Shown piece after piece: positions 37,410 to 45,276 of a stretch of DNA of 64,000 nucleotides; the first letter of the stretch is position 1; the number at the start of each line of letters is the position of its first letter. Origin of the DNA: JAFLCM01 sp964510955 (lineage in GTDB: Bacteria > Planctomycetota > Phycisphaerae > Phycisphaerales > UBA1924). The stretch is from NCBI GenBank assembly GCA_964510955.1, contig CAZEDW010000006.1, positions 62,001-126,000 on the forward strand, read 5' to 3'. The notes under the pieces are model-generated. The model was given only the letters and a program-made list of their open reading frames with translations, ran no database searches and was not told where the DNA came from. The position numbers were made by a program, and so were the translations under genes.

Positions 37410-38942
37410 CTATTCGAGCACCACGCTGTACGCGCCATCGCTGTACCGCTCGCTCGGCTCACCCGGCCCGCCCTCGGGAAGCCGCTGGTGCTCCCGAGAG
37501 ATCTTGAACATGTGCCACTTCGCCGCCCACCGCGCCTGCTCCCGGTTCTCGCTCGGGTCGAGGCTGCACGTCGAGTACAGAATCCGTCCGCGCTCATGCC
37601 CCTGGCCGCCCGCGCGCAGCAGCGGGATCGCGTCGGCGATGATCTGCTTCTGCATCGACGCCAGCTTCTCCTGCCGCCCCCGCTCAAACCGGTACCGCGC
37701 CTCGACCCGCCGTGCCAGCACACCCGTGTTCGAGCACGGGACATCCAGCAGCACCAGGTCCGCGGTCCCCGCGAGCCCGCGCAGCTTGTCAAACGCCACC
37801 ACCTCGACGTTCGCCAGCCCCTCCAGCACCCGCTGCAGCGTTCGGAAACGCGGCAGGTCCACGTCCGTGGCGATGACCCGCGAGCCCGGGAACGTCGCCG
37901 CCAGTTGGCGGGTCTTGGTCCCCATCCCGGCGCACACGTCGATCACCACCTCGGGCTTCAGACCGCTCACGCTCGAGACCGCCAGCGCCGACGCCGGGTC
38001 CTGGGCCCAGATGTCGCGCCGACTCCGCAGCAGCTCGCCCAGCGCGGTGTGCGTCCCGGTCCACACGTGGTGCCCCGGCGATGCGTGCACGCTCAGCCCC
38101 TCCTGGGGCAGGGGCGCCGTCGCGAACGCGGTGTTCAGGATCACCGGCGGGCTGGCCACCCCGTGCAGCGCCAGCCGCCGGACATCCGCCATCGGCATCG
38201 ACTTGGCCCACTGCCGCAGCAGTTCGACGGGGTGGCTGGTGGCGATGCTCAGCGACTGCATCGGGTCGCCCGGCAGCAGCTCGACCTTGAACCGCAGCGC
38301 CCCCCCGGCCGCCAGCGGCAACTCGGTTCTCCCCGGCGTCCACACCGGCTGCACGTCGCGGGGGATCCCCGCGTCGTCCCCGCCCATGTGCGTCACCAGG
38401 TTCCGCAGCACCGCGTTGACCAGCCCGCCCGAGCGCACGCTCGCCGTCTTGGCAAACCGCACCGCCTCGTCCACCGCTGAATGCGATGGGACTTTGTCGA
38501 AGAAGATCAACTGCGCCGCCCCTGCCAAGAGCGCCGCGGCCACCTTCGGATGCAGCTCCTCCCACGGCACATCCAGCACCTTGGTCAGCAGGTGCTGTAG
38601 GGTCAGCCACCGCCGCAGCACCGTGTCATAGATCGCGTGCGCCAGCGCGGCGTCGCGCGGGTCGAGCCCTCCGGTATCCAGTTCCGCGATCTCCAGGTCG
38701 GGGAACCGCCGTGTCTGCAGCGACAGGAGCCGGTGCACCGCCGCCCGCGCCGCCGAGCCCGGGGTCTCGGGCCTGCGGGGCCGCTCGGGCCTGTCCGTGG
38801 GCGCCCCCGCGCCGCGCGAGAACCCCGAAGACGGCCCCTTCCCCCGCCCGCGAGGCGGCCCCTTGAACCCGCCCCGGCCCATGCCTCCCTTCGTGGGTGG
38901 CCCTCCCCCGCCGCGTCTTGTCGGTTTGCGTGGTCCGTTCAC
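37410..38942 (-). CDS. RsmB/Sun-type 16S rRNA m5C methyltransferase
   Basis: About 510 residues from a GTG at 38942. The first 60 residues are a Gly/Arg/Pro-rich basic tail, then comes a NusB-like RNA-binding domain (AARAAVHRLL, DAALAHAIYDTVLRR, SHSAVDEAVRFAK) and a Rossmann methyltransferase domain with motif I VIDVCAGMGTKTRQLA. The catalytic cysteine pair is in DVPCSNTGVL and YSTCSLDP. This NusB plus NOL1/Nop2 architecture defines RsmB, which methylates C967 of 16S rRNA in E. coli. Length is somewhat above the usual 430 because of the basic tail, which is likely an added RNA-binding region. Confidence 0.88.
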   Translation of the reverse strand: MNGPRKPTRRGGGGPPTKGGMGRGGFKGPPRGRGKGPSSGFSRGAGAPTDRPERPRRPETPGSAARAAVHRLLSLQTRRFPDLEIAELDTGGLDPRDAALAHAIYDTVLRRWLTLQHLLTKVLDVPWEELHPKVAAALLAGAAQLIFFDKVPSHSAVDEAVRFAKTASVRSGGLVNAVLRNLVTHMGGDDAGIPRDVQPVWTPGRTELPLAAGGALRFKVELLPGDPMQSLSIATSHPVELLRQWAKSMPMADVRRLALHGVASPPVILNTAFATAPLPQEGLSVHASPGHHVWTGTHTALGELLRSRRDIWAQDPASALAVSSVSGLKPEVVIDVCAGMGTKTRQLAATFPGSRVIATDVDLPRFRTLQRVLEGLANVEVVAFDKLRGLAGTADLVLLDVPCSNTGVLARRVEARYRFERGRQEKLASMQKQIIADAIPLLRAGGQGHERGRILYSTCSLDPSENREQARWAAKWHMFKISREHQRLPEGGPGEPSERYSDGAYSVVLE

Positions 38943-38983
38943 GCGCGGAGTGTAGCGGTCGCCCGCGCGACCGCTCGGGCGGG

Positions 38984-40285
38984 TCAGTCGTGCCGCAGCG
39001 CCACGATCGGGTCCTGGCGTGCCGCCTGGCGCGCGGGATAAATCCCCGCGATCAGCCCCGTCAGCGCCGCCGCGATGAACGACACCAGGATCGACCAAAG
39101 CGGAACGCTGGTCGCCAGCTCGGCGCTGTTGAACATCTTGTTCGCGAACCAGCCGATCCCCACGCTCATCCCCACCCCCAGCAACACCCCCATCACGCCA
39201 CCCACCGCCGAGAGCACGCTGGTCTCGACCAGGAACTGCCAGACGATGTGCCGCCGTGTCGCCCCCAGCGCGCGCCGGATCCCGATCTCGCGCGTCCGCT
39301 CGGTCACGCTCGCCAGCATGATGTTCATGATCCCCACCCCGCCCACCACCAGGCTGATCGCCGCGATCGCCGCCAGCACGAGCTGCCACCGCAGCGCCGC
39401 CTTCTTGGCGTCCTCCAGCAACTGGTACGGGATGACAAACTGGATGTCGTCCATCTTCGGGTGCCGAACCTGGAACACGCGCCGCAGCAGCGCCGCGTCC
39501 GTCAGCACCGCGTCCCGCGACGCCGATTCAAACAGCACCTCCCGCACCTGGACCTCCTCGGCGCTGCCCGAGCCCTGCGTCCGCCGCACCACAAGATCGC
39601 CGAACTGCATCCGCGCCGTCGTGATCGGGATGTGCATGTCGAGGTTGAAATCACGGCCCACCAGCGCGGCCCCCGCGCCCCCCGAAGTCCCCACCGACTC
39701 CAGCACCCCCACCACCGTGATCACCTTGCCGTCCACCCGCACCGTGGCGCCCAGCGGGTCGTCGAACGGGAACAGCGTCCGCGCCATGTCGTGCCCCAGC
39801 ACCCCCACCGGCGCCGCCTCGTCCACGTCCTGCTGCGACAGGTACCGGCCCCGCGCCACCTTCAGGTTGGCCACCCGCTGAAGCTCCGGCGTGGTGCCGA
39901 ACGTCTGGCTCTGCTTGCGCAACGCCTCGCGCAGCACCTGCCCCCCCACGCTCTTGAGCGGCACGATCGCCGCCGCCTGCGGGAACGACTGCTCCACCAC
40001 CGCAAGGTCATCCCGGGTGATCCCGTACCGGGCCCGCCACCCGCGCCGGTTCCCCGACTGCATCTGCGCGCTCTCGGGCGGCTTGATGGACCGGACGATG
40101 ATGTTCCGCGCCCCCAGCCGCTCGATCTGCGCCAGCGCCGCCTGCTTCGACCCTTCGCCGATGGCGATCATCGTGATCACCGCCGCCACGCCCAAAATGA
40201 TTCCCACCGCCGTCAGCACGCTTCGCAAAGCGTGCAACCGGAGGTTGGACAGGCCCAGGCGGATGGTCTCAAGCAAGAACGTCAA
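38984..40285 (-). CDS. MacB/FtsX-type ABC transporter permease
   Basis: A 433-residue permease: one N-terminal membrane helix (ALRSVLTAVGIILGVAAVI), a MacB-type periplasmic core domain of about 200 residues, then three C-terminal helices with the FtsX signature including VGGVGIMNIMLASVTERTRE and IGIRRALGATRRHI. MacB-like systems use a separate or fused ATPase and act as mechanotransmitters for lipoproteins, peptides or drugs. Neither an ATPase nor an MFP-type adaptor gene is adjacent, which is unusual. Translation starts at a TTG (40285). The rsmB gene follows 41 bases downstream. Confidence 0.88.
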   Translation of the reverse strand: MTFLLETIRLGLSNLRLHALRSVLTAVGIILGVAAVITMIAIGEGSKQAALAQIERLGARNIIVRSIKPPESAQMQSGNRRGWRARYGITRDDLAVVEQSFPQAAAIVPLKSVGGQVLREALRKQSQTFGTTPELQRVANLKVARGRYLSQQDVDEAAPVGVLGHDMARTLFPFDDPLGATVRVDGKVITVVGVLESVGTSGGAGAALVGRDFNLDMHIPITTARMQFGDLVVRRTQGSGSAEEVQVREVLFESASRDAVLTDAALLRRVFQVRHPKMDDIQFVIPYQLLEDAKKAALRWQLVLAAIAAISLVVGGVGIMNIMLASVTERTREIGIRRALGATRRHIVWQFLVETSVLSAVGGVMGVLLGVGMSVGIGWFANKMFNSAELATSVPLWSILVSFIAAALTGLIAGIYPARQAARQDPIVALRHD

Positions 40286-40466
40286 AGCAGTCTCGCACGA
40301 TCTCGGGCGTCAGAGCCTACCGGCGCACGCACGACCGGTGGCGGCCCACCCCTCCGGGCCGGGGGAGAGGGTGGCATCGCGTCACGATACGACGCGCCAG
40401 AGCCCCCGGCGCTTCACCATCCCGGCATCTTTGCCCATCCTTTGCCAACTCGCCGGCAGCACGCCC

Positions 40467-41048
40467 TCACCCCGGCTCCCGCAGCCGCTCCTCCAGCGCC
40501 CGGAGCGCGTGGTGCAGCCGCGACTTCACCGTCCCTGTCGGCACCCCCAGCGCCATCGCGATATCCCCCAGCGCCATCCCCGACCCGAACCTCATCATCA
40601 CCACCTCGCGCTGCCCATCAGGGAGCGCATCAATCGCCCGCAGCAAACTTGGGTTCCCCTCCAACGATCCGGCGGCGGCCCCGCCGTCCCCCCCACCCCC
40701 AGCCCCGGCCTCATCCCAACCACGCCCCGACCCGCCGGCGTCACCAACCACCCCCGGCAACCCCGCCCGCCCGCGCTTCCGCACGATCGTCAGCGCCGTG
40801 CTCCGCACCACCGGGTACAGAAAAGTCGTCATCTTGGCCGTCAATGTCAGCGTGGAAACCCGACGGGCCAGGTAAGCAAAAGTCTCCTGCACCGCGTCCA
40901 ATGCCAGTTCATGATCCCGCGTAAACCGAAGCGCGACCGACCCCACCCATCCTTTGTGCCGGTGATACAACACCTCGAACGCCGCCATATCGCCCTTGCC
41001 CGCGGCGACCACCAGTTCCGTATCGGTCCATGTGTTGGGATCGGTCAC
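40467..41048 (-). CDS. ECF-like RNA polymerase sigma factor
   Basis: A 193-residue protein with sigma region 2 (DMAAFEVLYHRHKGWV, then HELALDAVQETFAYLARR) and region 4 (DALPDGQREVVMMRF, then GDIAMALGVPTGTVKSRLHHAL). Between them is an unusually long Gly/Asp/Ala-rich linker, roughly residues 105-140. I start it at the GTG at 41048 (VTDPNTWTDTELV), which gives the normal family N-terminus; a GTG at 41081 would add 11 residues. No anti-sigma gene is adjacent. The protein redirects RNA polymerase to an unknown regulon. Confidence 0.85.
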   Translation of the reverse strand: MTDPNTWTDTELVVAAGKGDMAAFEVLYHRHKGWVGSVALRFTRDHELALDAVQETFAYLARRVSTLTLTAKMTTFLYPVVRSTALTIVRKRGRAGLPGVVGDAGGSGRGWDEAGAGGGGDGGAAAGSLEGNPSLLRAIDALPDGQREVVMMRFGSGMALGDIAMALGVPTGTVKSRLHHALRALEERLREPG

Positions 41049-41261
41049 GCGAGTTCCCCGGACCCATCGTACCGGCCCCACACCTCACCGCTGCGGAGCG
41101 CGGCACGTTCCTCCGCCAAACGAGTCCTCTTGCCCGAGAGCAATTGCTCGACCGCGCCGAGGCCGGCTCACCCATATCCCCGCTACTGGACACCAAGGGC
41201 TTTGACGCCAACCAGCCTGACCTCATTTCAACGGTCGTCGGCATAGACTGCCAGTTCTTCC

Positions 41262-41888
41262 ATGGGTGACGCGACACTTCAACGCGACGAGGTAAGCTGG
41301 CTTGCCGCCGTCGATTGGTCGCGCGCTCTGACAATCGCCGAGGGGATCGCCGAACCGTGGTTTCGCGTGCAGTCGCTCACCTGCTGTGCCAAGCATGCTC
41401 CCGACGACAGGACCGCGCTCAACCTGATCGAGCGAGCTTGGAGCACCGCCCGCAGTCAGCCCGACAGGTACAGGGCTTACGCCGTTACGCCGTGGATAGT
41501 TGAGGCAGCAACCAGGCGAGGCATGCGCGCCACGGCGGTCGAAATCGTTCAAACCGTGCTGGATCAGCGCGGCTCGATCACGCCGTCAAAGTCGCGGTGC
41601 CGCGCGTTAACCGGGCTCTGGCATGCTTCGATCCCTCTGGGCCCAGACGTCTCCGATCCAGTTCTCAGAGCCTCCGCAGAAGCAGCCTTCGAGCTCATCG
41701 GCGCATCACACAGGCGCCCGCGCGGCATCGGCAAGTCCGAGTTCGCTTCGATCATCTTGACTGCGGTCACGTGCGCCCCCTCCGTCGCAACAGAGCTTCT
41801 CGCGGCATGTCCAGATCAACCGCTCGCCAAACGCATCCGGGCTCGGATCGCGGAAGGAGAGATGTACCTGCCTCGGCTGTCGTGGTAA
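41262..41888 (+). CDS. orphan helical protein, unknown function
   Basis: A 208-residue soluble protein that looks all-helical, with Trp/Ala/Arg pattern repeats (WLAAVDWSRALTIAEGI, then EPWFRVQSLTCCAKHAP; later RYRAYAVTPWIVEAATRRG) suggesting short alpha-solenoid repeats of about 35 residues. I do not recognise the family. Base composition is less GC-rich than its neighbours. It is divergent from the ECF-like sigma gene, with 213 bases between the two starts. The ribosome-binding site is poor. Confidence 0.6.
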   Translation: MGDATLQRDEVSWLAAVDWSRALTIAEGIAEPWFRVQSLTCCAKHAPDDRTALNLIERAWSTARSQPDRYRAYAVTPWIVEAATRRGMRATAVEIVQTVLDQRGSITPSKSRCRALTGLWHASIPLGPDVSDPVLRASAEAAFELIGASHRRPRGIGKSEFASIILTAVTCAPSVATELLAACPDQPLAKRIRARIAEGEMYLPRLSW

Positions 41889-42060
41889 TCGGCGTTCCTC
41901 TCGCCGTGCTTTGCGCTTGAAGGCACACACCGCCAGTCGCGGAAGGCCCTCCATCCGGAGTACCGCCTCCACGGCCCGCCCAGCCGGCGGCGTCCTTCAC
42001 ATGCTTGGGGTCTGGCAGTAACCAGCCGGGGCTATTCCCCGCCCTAACGCCCGCCCAAAT

Positions 42061-42093
42061 CCGTCTCCGCGCCCTCCGCGCCTCCGTGGTGAT
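42061..42093. repeat. dispersed-type repeat upstream of the oxidoreductase gene
   Basis: A run of CCGC(G)CC-TCCG units ending in TCCGTGGTGA. On the minus strand it begins TCACCACGGAGGC and continues with GGAGGGC and GGAGAC, close to a short repeat seen in many environmental bacterial genomes. It lies about 20 bases before the ATG at 42115. Confidence 0.4.
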
Positions 42094-42114
42094 CCCCGCT
42101 ACCCTCCCCCCCGC

Positions 42115-44325
42115 ATGAAGTCCCCCAGCGCCGGCGGCGGCTGGCCCTCCATCTGGTACACCATCTCCAAGGCCCGTCAATCCGGCGGCGTCGTCCGCAT
42201 GATCCGCGCCCTGCGCTCCCGCAACGCCTGCAAAACCTGCGCACTGGGCATGGGCGGCCAGCTCGGCGGCATGACCAACGAGCGCGGGCACTTCCCCGAA
42301 GTCTGCAAAAAGTCCGTGCAGGCCATGGCCGCCGACCTCCAGGGACGCATCAAGCCCGGCTTCTTCGACGAGTTCTCCTTTGACCACCTCGCCCGCTTCA
42401 CCCCGCGTGAGCTCGAGCACGCCGGACGCATCACCCAGCCGCTCTTCGCCGCCCCCGGCGACCGCTCCTACCGCGCCGTCCCGTGGGAACACGCCATGGA
42501 GGTCGCGGTGCAGGGCCTGAAGCAGTCGCATCCCGACGAGACCTTCTTCTATTTCAGCGGCCGATCCTCCAACGAGGCCGGCTTCCTCCTCCAGCTCTTC
42601 GCACGCCTCTACGGCACCAACAACGTCAACAACTGCTCCTATTTCTGCCACCAGGCCTCCGGTGTCGGCCTCAAGAGCGCCATCGGCTCCTCCACCGGCA
42701 CCATCGTCCTCGAGGACCTTGAGAAATCCGACCTCGTCTTCGTCATCGGCGCCAACCCCGCCTCCAACCACCCGCGCCTGATGGCCACCCTCATGCGCCT
42801 CAAGCGCCGCGGCGGCAAGGTCATCGTCATCAACCCGCTCAAGGAACTCGGCCTCGTCCGCTTCAAGGTGCCCTCCGACGCCCGCTCGCTGCTCTTCGGC
42901 ACCGACATCGCCGACGAGTACCTCCAGCCCCACATCGGCGCCGACAACCACCTGCTCACCGGCATCGCCAAGGCCGTCCTCGAACTCGGCGCCGCCGAAG
43001 GCCCCTTCATCCATCAGCACACCGAAGGCTGGGACGCCCTCCAGCAGGCGATACGCGCCGAACCCTGGCCGCGCATCGAGCAGCGCTCCGGCGTACCCAT
43101 CGCCGACATCAAGCGCGTCGCGGCGCTGTACGCCCGTGCCAACAACGCGGTCTTCACCTGGACCATGGGCATCACCCACCACGCGCACGGCGTCCAGAAC
43201 GTCCAGGCAATCACCAACCTCGCCCTCATGCGCGCCATGATCGGCCGCCCCGGCGCCGGCCTCCTTCCCCTCCGCGGACACTCCAACGTCCAGGGCATCG
43301 GCTCCATGGGCGCCGTGCCCGAGCTCAAAGGTCCGATGCTCGACCTCATGCAGTCGCGCCTCGGCGTGCGCTTCCCCACCACGCCCGGCCTCGACACCCT
43401 CGCCTGCGTCGACCGCGCCGGTTCCGGGGGGATCCGCGCCGCCTGGCACCTCGGCGGCAACCTCTTCGGCTCATGCCCCGACGCCGACGCCGCCCGCCGC
43501 GCCCTCGCCAACATCGACCTCACCGTCTTCCTCAGCACGACTCTCAACACCGGCCACATCCACGGCCGCGGCAAGTCCAGCCTCATCCTCCCCGTCCGCG
43601 CCCGCGACGAAGAGTCCCAGCCCACCACCCAGGAGTCCATGTTCAACTTCGTCCGCCTCAGCGACGGCGGCCCCGCCCGCTTCGACGGCCCGCGCGCCGA
43701 GGTCGAGATCATCGCCCACGTCGCCCGCCGCGTCCTGGAGAGCGACGCCCCCATCGACTTCGCCGACATGGAGCGCCACGCGTCCATCCGCGCCGCGATC
43801 TCCAAGGTCGTCCCCGGCTACGAGAAGCTCGCCGATATCGACAACTCTAAGCGCGAGTTCCAGATCGACGGACGCACCATCCACCAGCCGAAGTTCAACA
43901 CGCCCAGCGGCCGAGCCTCCTTCACCGTCTGCTCGCTCCCCGATCCGGCCCCCTTGGGCGAATCCGAGCTGCGCCTGATGACCATCCGCTCAGAGGGCCA
44001 GTTCAACACCGTGGTCTACGAAGAGCACGACGCCTACCGCGCCCAGGAGCGCCGCGACGTCATCCTGATGAACGCCGCCGACATCGCCCGCCTGGGCCTG
44101 AAGCCCGACCAGCCCGTCGATGTCGTCAGCACCGCCGGCCGCATGGGCGGCATCCTCGTCCGCGAGGCCGACATCCGCGCCGGCAACGCCGCCATGTACT
44201 ACCCAGAGGCCAACGTCCTGGTCCCGGCCCGGGCCGACCCCGCTTCGCGAACCCCGGCCTTCAAGAGCATCACGGTGCGGATCGAGCGCCGCGTGGCGCT
44301 GGGCGTGCGAGGGAATCACCCGTAG
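42115..44325 (+). CDS. YdeP/FdhF-like molybdopterin oxidoreductase
   Basis: A 736-residue enzyme of the DMSO reductase superfamily, most like the formate-dehydrogenase-alpha-like YdeP group. The N-terminus has CKTC (C39, C42) where iron-sulfur cysteines sit in this group. Then come molybdopterin-binding segments such as YFSGRSSNEAGF, NNCSYFCHQASGVGL, VIGANPASNHPRLM and the C-terminal molydop-binding domain (RSEGQFNTVVYEEHD). There is no twin-arginine signal, so it is likely cytoplasmic. YdeP homologues are linked to acid resistance, but their substrate is unsettled. The sdh-type genes begin 109 bases downstream on the same strand. Confidence 0.87.
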   Translation: MKSPSAGGGWPSIWYTISKARQSGGVVRMIRALRSRNACKTCALGMGGQLGGMTNERGHFPEVCKKSVQAMAADLQGRIKPGFFDEFSFDHLARFTPRELEHAGRITQPLFAAPGDRSYRAVPWEHAMEVAVQGLKQSHPDETFFYFSGRSSNEAGFLLQLFARLYGTNNVNNCSYFCHQASGVGLKSAIGSSTGTIVLEDLEKSDLVFVIGANPASNHPRLMATLMRLKRRGGKVIVINPLKELGLVRFKVPSDARSLLFGTDIADEYLQPHIGADNHLLTGIAKAVLELGAAEGPFIHQHTEGWDALQQAIRAEPWPRIEQRSGVPIADIKRVAALYARANNAVFTWTMGITHHAHGVQNVQAITNLALMRAMIGRPGAGLLPLRGHSNVQGIGSMGAVPELKGPMLDLMQSRLGVRFPTTPGLDTLACVDRAGSGGIRAAWHLGGNLFGSCPDADAARRALANIDLTVFLSTTLNTGHIHGRGKSSLILPVRARDEESQPTTQESMFNFVRLSDGGPARFDGPRAEVEIIAHVARRVLESDAPIDFADMERHASIRAAISKVVPGYEKLADIDNSKREFQIDGRTIHQPKFNTPSGRASFTVCSLPDPAPLGESELRLMTIRSEGQFNTVVYEEHDAYRAQERRDVILMNAADIARLGLKPDQPVDVVSTAGRMGGILVREADIRAGNAAMYYPEANVLVPARADPASRTPAFKSITVRIERRVALGVRGNHP

Positions 44326-44434
44326 GTCCGCCACGCTTGATCGCTCCCATCGGGCAGCACGCCCGTCTGCTATCTTGCCATCCCGTGAGCGTCCGCCGAG
44401 CGTGGCGGGCCGGTGAGCCTTCACGGAGCCCCGT

Positions 44435-45268
44435 ATGAGCCAGGCCCCCGTTTCGCTGCCGCAGGCGCGCGGCTTCGCCCAGACCCAGCGCCCCGACGCC
44501 TGGTGGCTCCAGCCCGTCGCCACCTTCCTCGGCCTCTTCGCGTTCATCATCTATTCCACATGGGCGGCCTTCCAGGGCAACCACTACTGGCTCGAGACCG
44601 GCGGCGCCAGCTACCTCTCGCCGTTCTACTCGCCCGAGATCTGGGGCAACTCCCCCCACGCCTGGTTCGGCCCCAAGCCCGACTGGCTCCCTTGGCCGTC
44701 GTTCATGCCCTTCTCTCCCGCGTTCCTGGTGCTTTGGGCGCCCGGCGGCTTCCGTTTCACCTGCTACTACTACCGCGGCGCCTACTACAAGGCGTTCTGG
44801 GGCGACCCGCCGAGCTGCGCAGTGGGCGAGCCTGGGTTCCGCGGAAAGAACTACCGCGGCGAGGCCAAGCTCCCGCTCATCCTTCAGAACCTGCACCGCA
44901 TGTTCCTCCGCGTCGCCCAGCCGCTCATCCTCATTCTGTGCTGGGACGCGATCGAATCGTTCCGCTTCAAAGGCGCCGACGGCGCCTGGCACTTCGGTGT
45001 CGGCGTCGGCTCGCTCATCCTGCTCATCAACCCCATCCTGCTCGGCAGCTACACCTTCGGCTGCCACTCGCTCCGCCACCTCGTGGGCGGCTGCAAGGAC
45101 CGCATCTCTGAGTGCTCGTCCGCCCGCAAAGCCGCCTACGGCTGCGTCTCAGGCCTCAACAAGCGACACATGCTCTTCGCATGGCTGAGCCTGTTCTGGG
45201 TCGGCTTCACCGACGCGTACGTCCGCTTGTGCTCGATGGGGATCTGGCACGATTTCCGCATCCTGTGA
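44435..45268 (+). CDS. succinate dehydrogenase membrane anchor, Sdh1 (Rv0249c-like) type
   Basis: A 277-residue membrane protein with five hydrophobic segments and large aromatic-rich loops (SFMPFSPAFLVLWAPGGFRF, CYYYRGAYYKAFWGD). The pattern CHSLRHLVGG plus conserved His/Arg residues matches the single large anchor subunit found with actinobacterial Sdh1 complexes, rather than the usual small SdhC/SdhD pair. It would hold the flavoprotein and iron-sulfur subunits on the inner membrane and pass electrons to quinone. The next gene, sdhA, starts eight bases downstream. Confidence 0.8.
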   Translation: MSQAPVSLPQARGFAQTQRPDAWWLQPVATFLGLFAFIIYSTWAAFQGNHYWLETGGASYLSPFYSPEIWGNSPHAWFGPKPDWLPWPSFMPFSPAFLVLWAPGGFRFTCYYYRGAYYKAFWGDPPSCAVGEPGFRGKNYRGEAKLPLILQNLHRMFLRVAQPLILILCWDAIESFRFKGADGAWHFGVGVGSLILLINPILLGSYTFGCHSLRHLVGGCKDRISECSSARKAAYGCVSGLNKRHMLFAWLSLFWVGFTDAYVRLCSMGIWHDFRIL

Positions 45269-45276
45269 TTTCAACC

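Noticed and set aside
41767..43449. A minus-strand open frame of 560 codons opposite the molybdopterin oxidoreductase gene.
   Set aside because: The plus-strand protein has clear family motifs; the antisense translation is acidic Gly/Ala/Val repeats without any recognisable domain.
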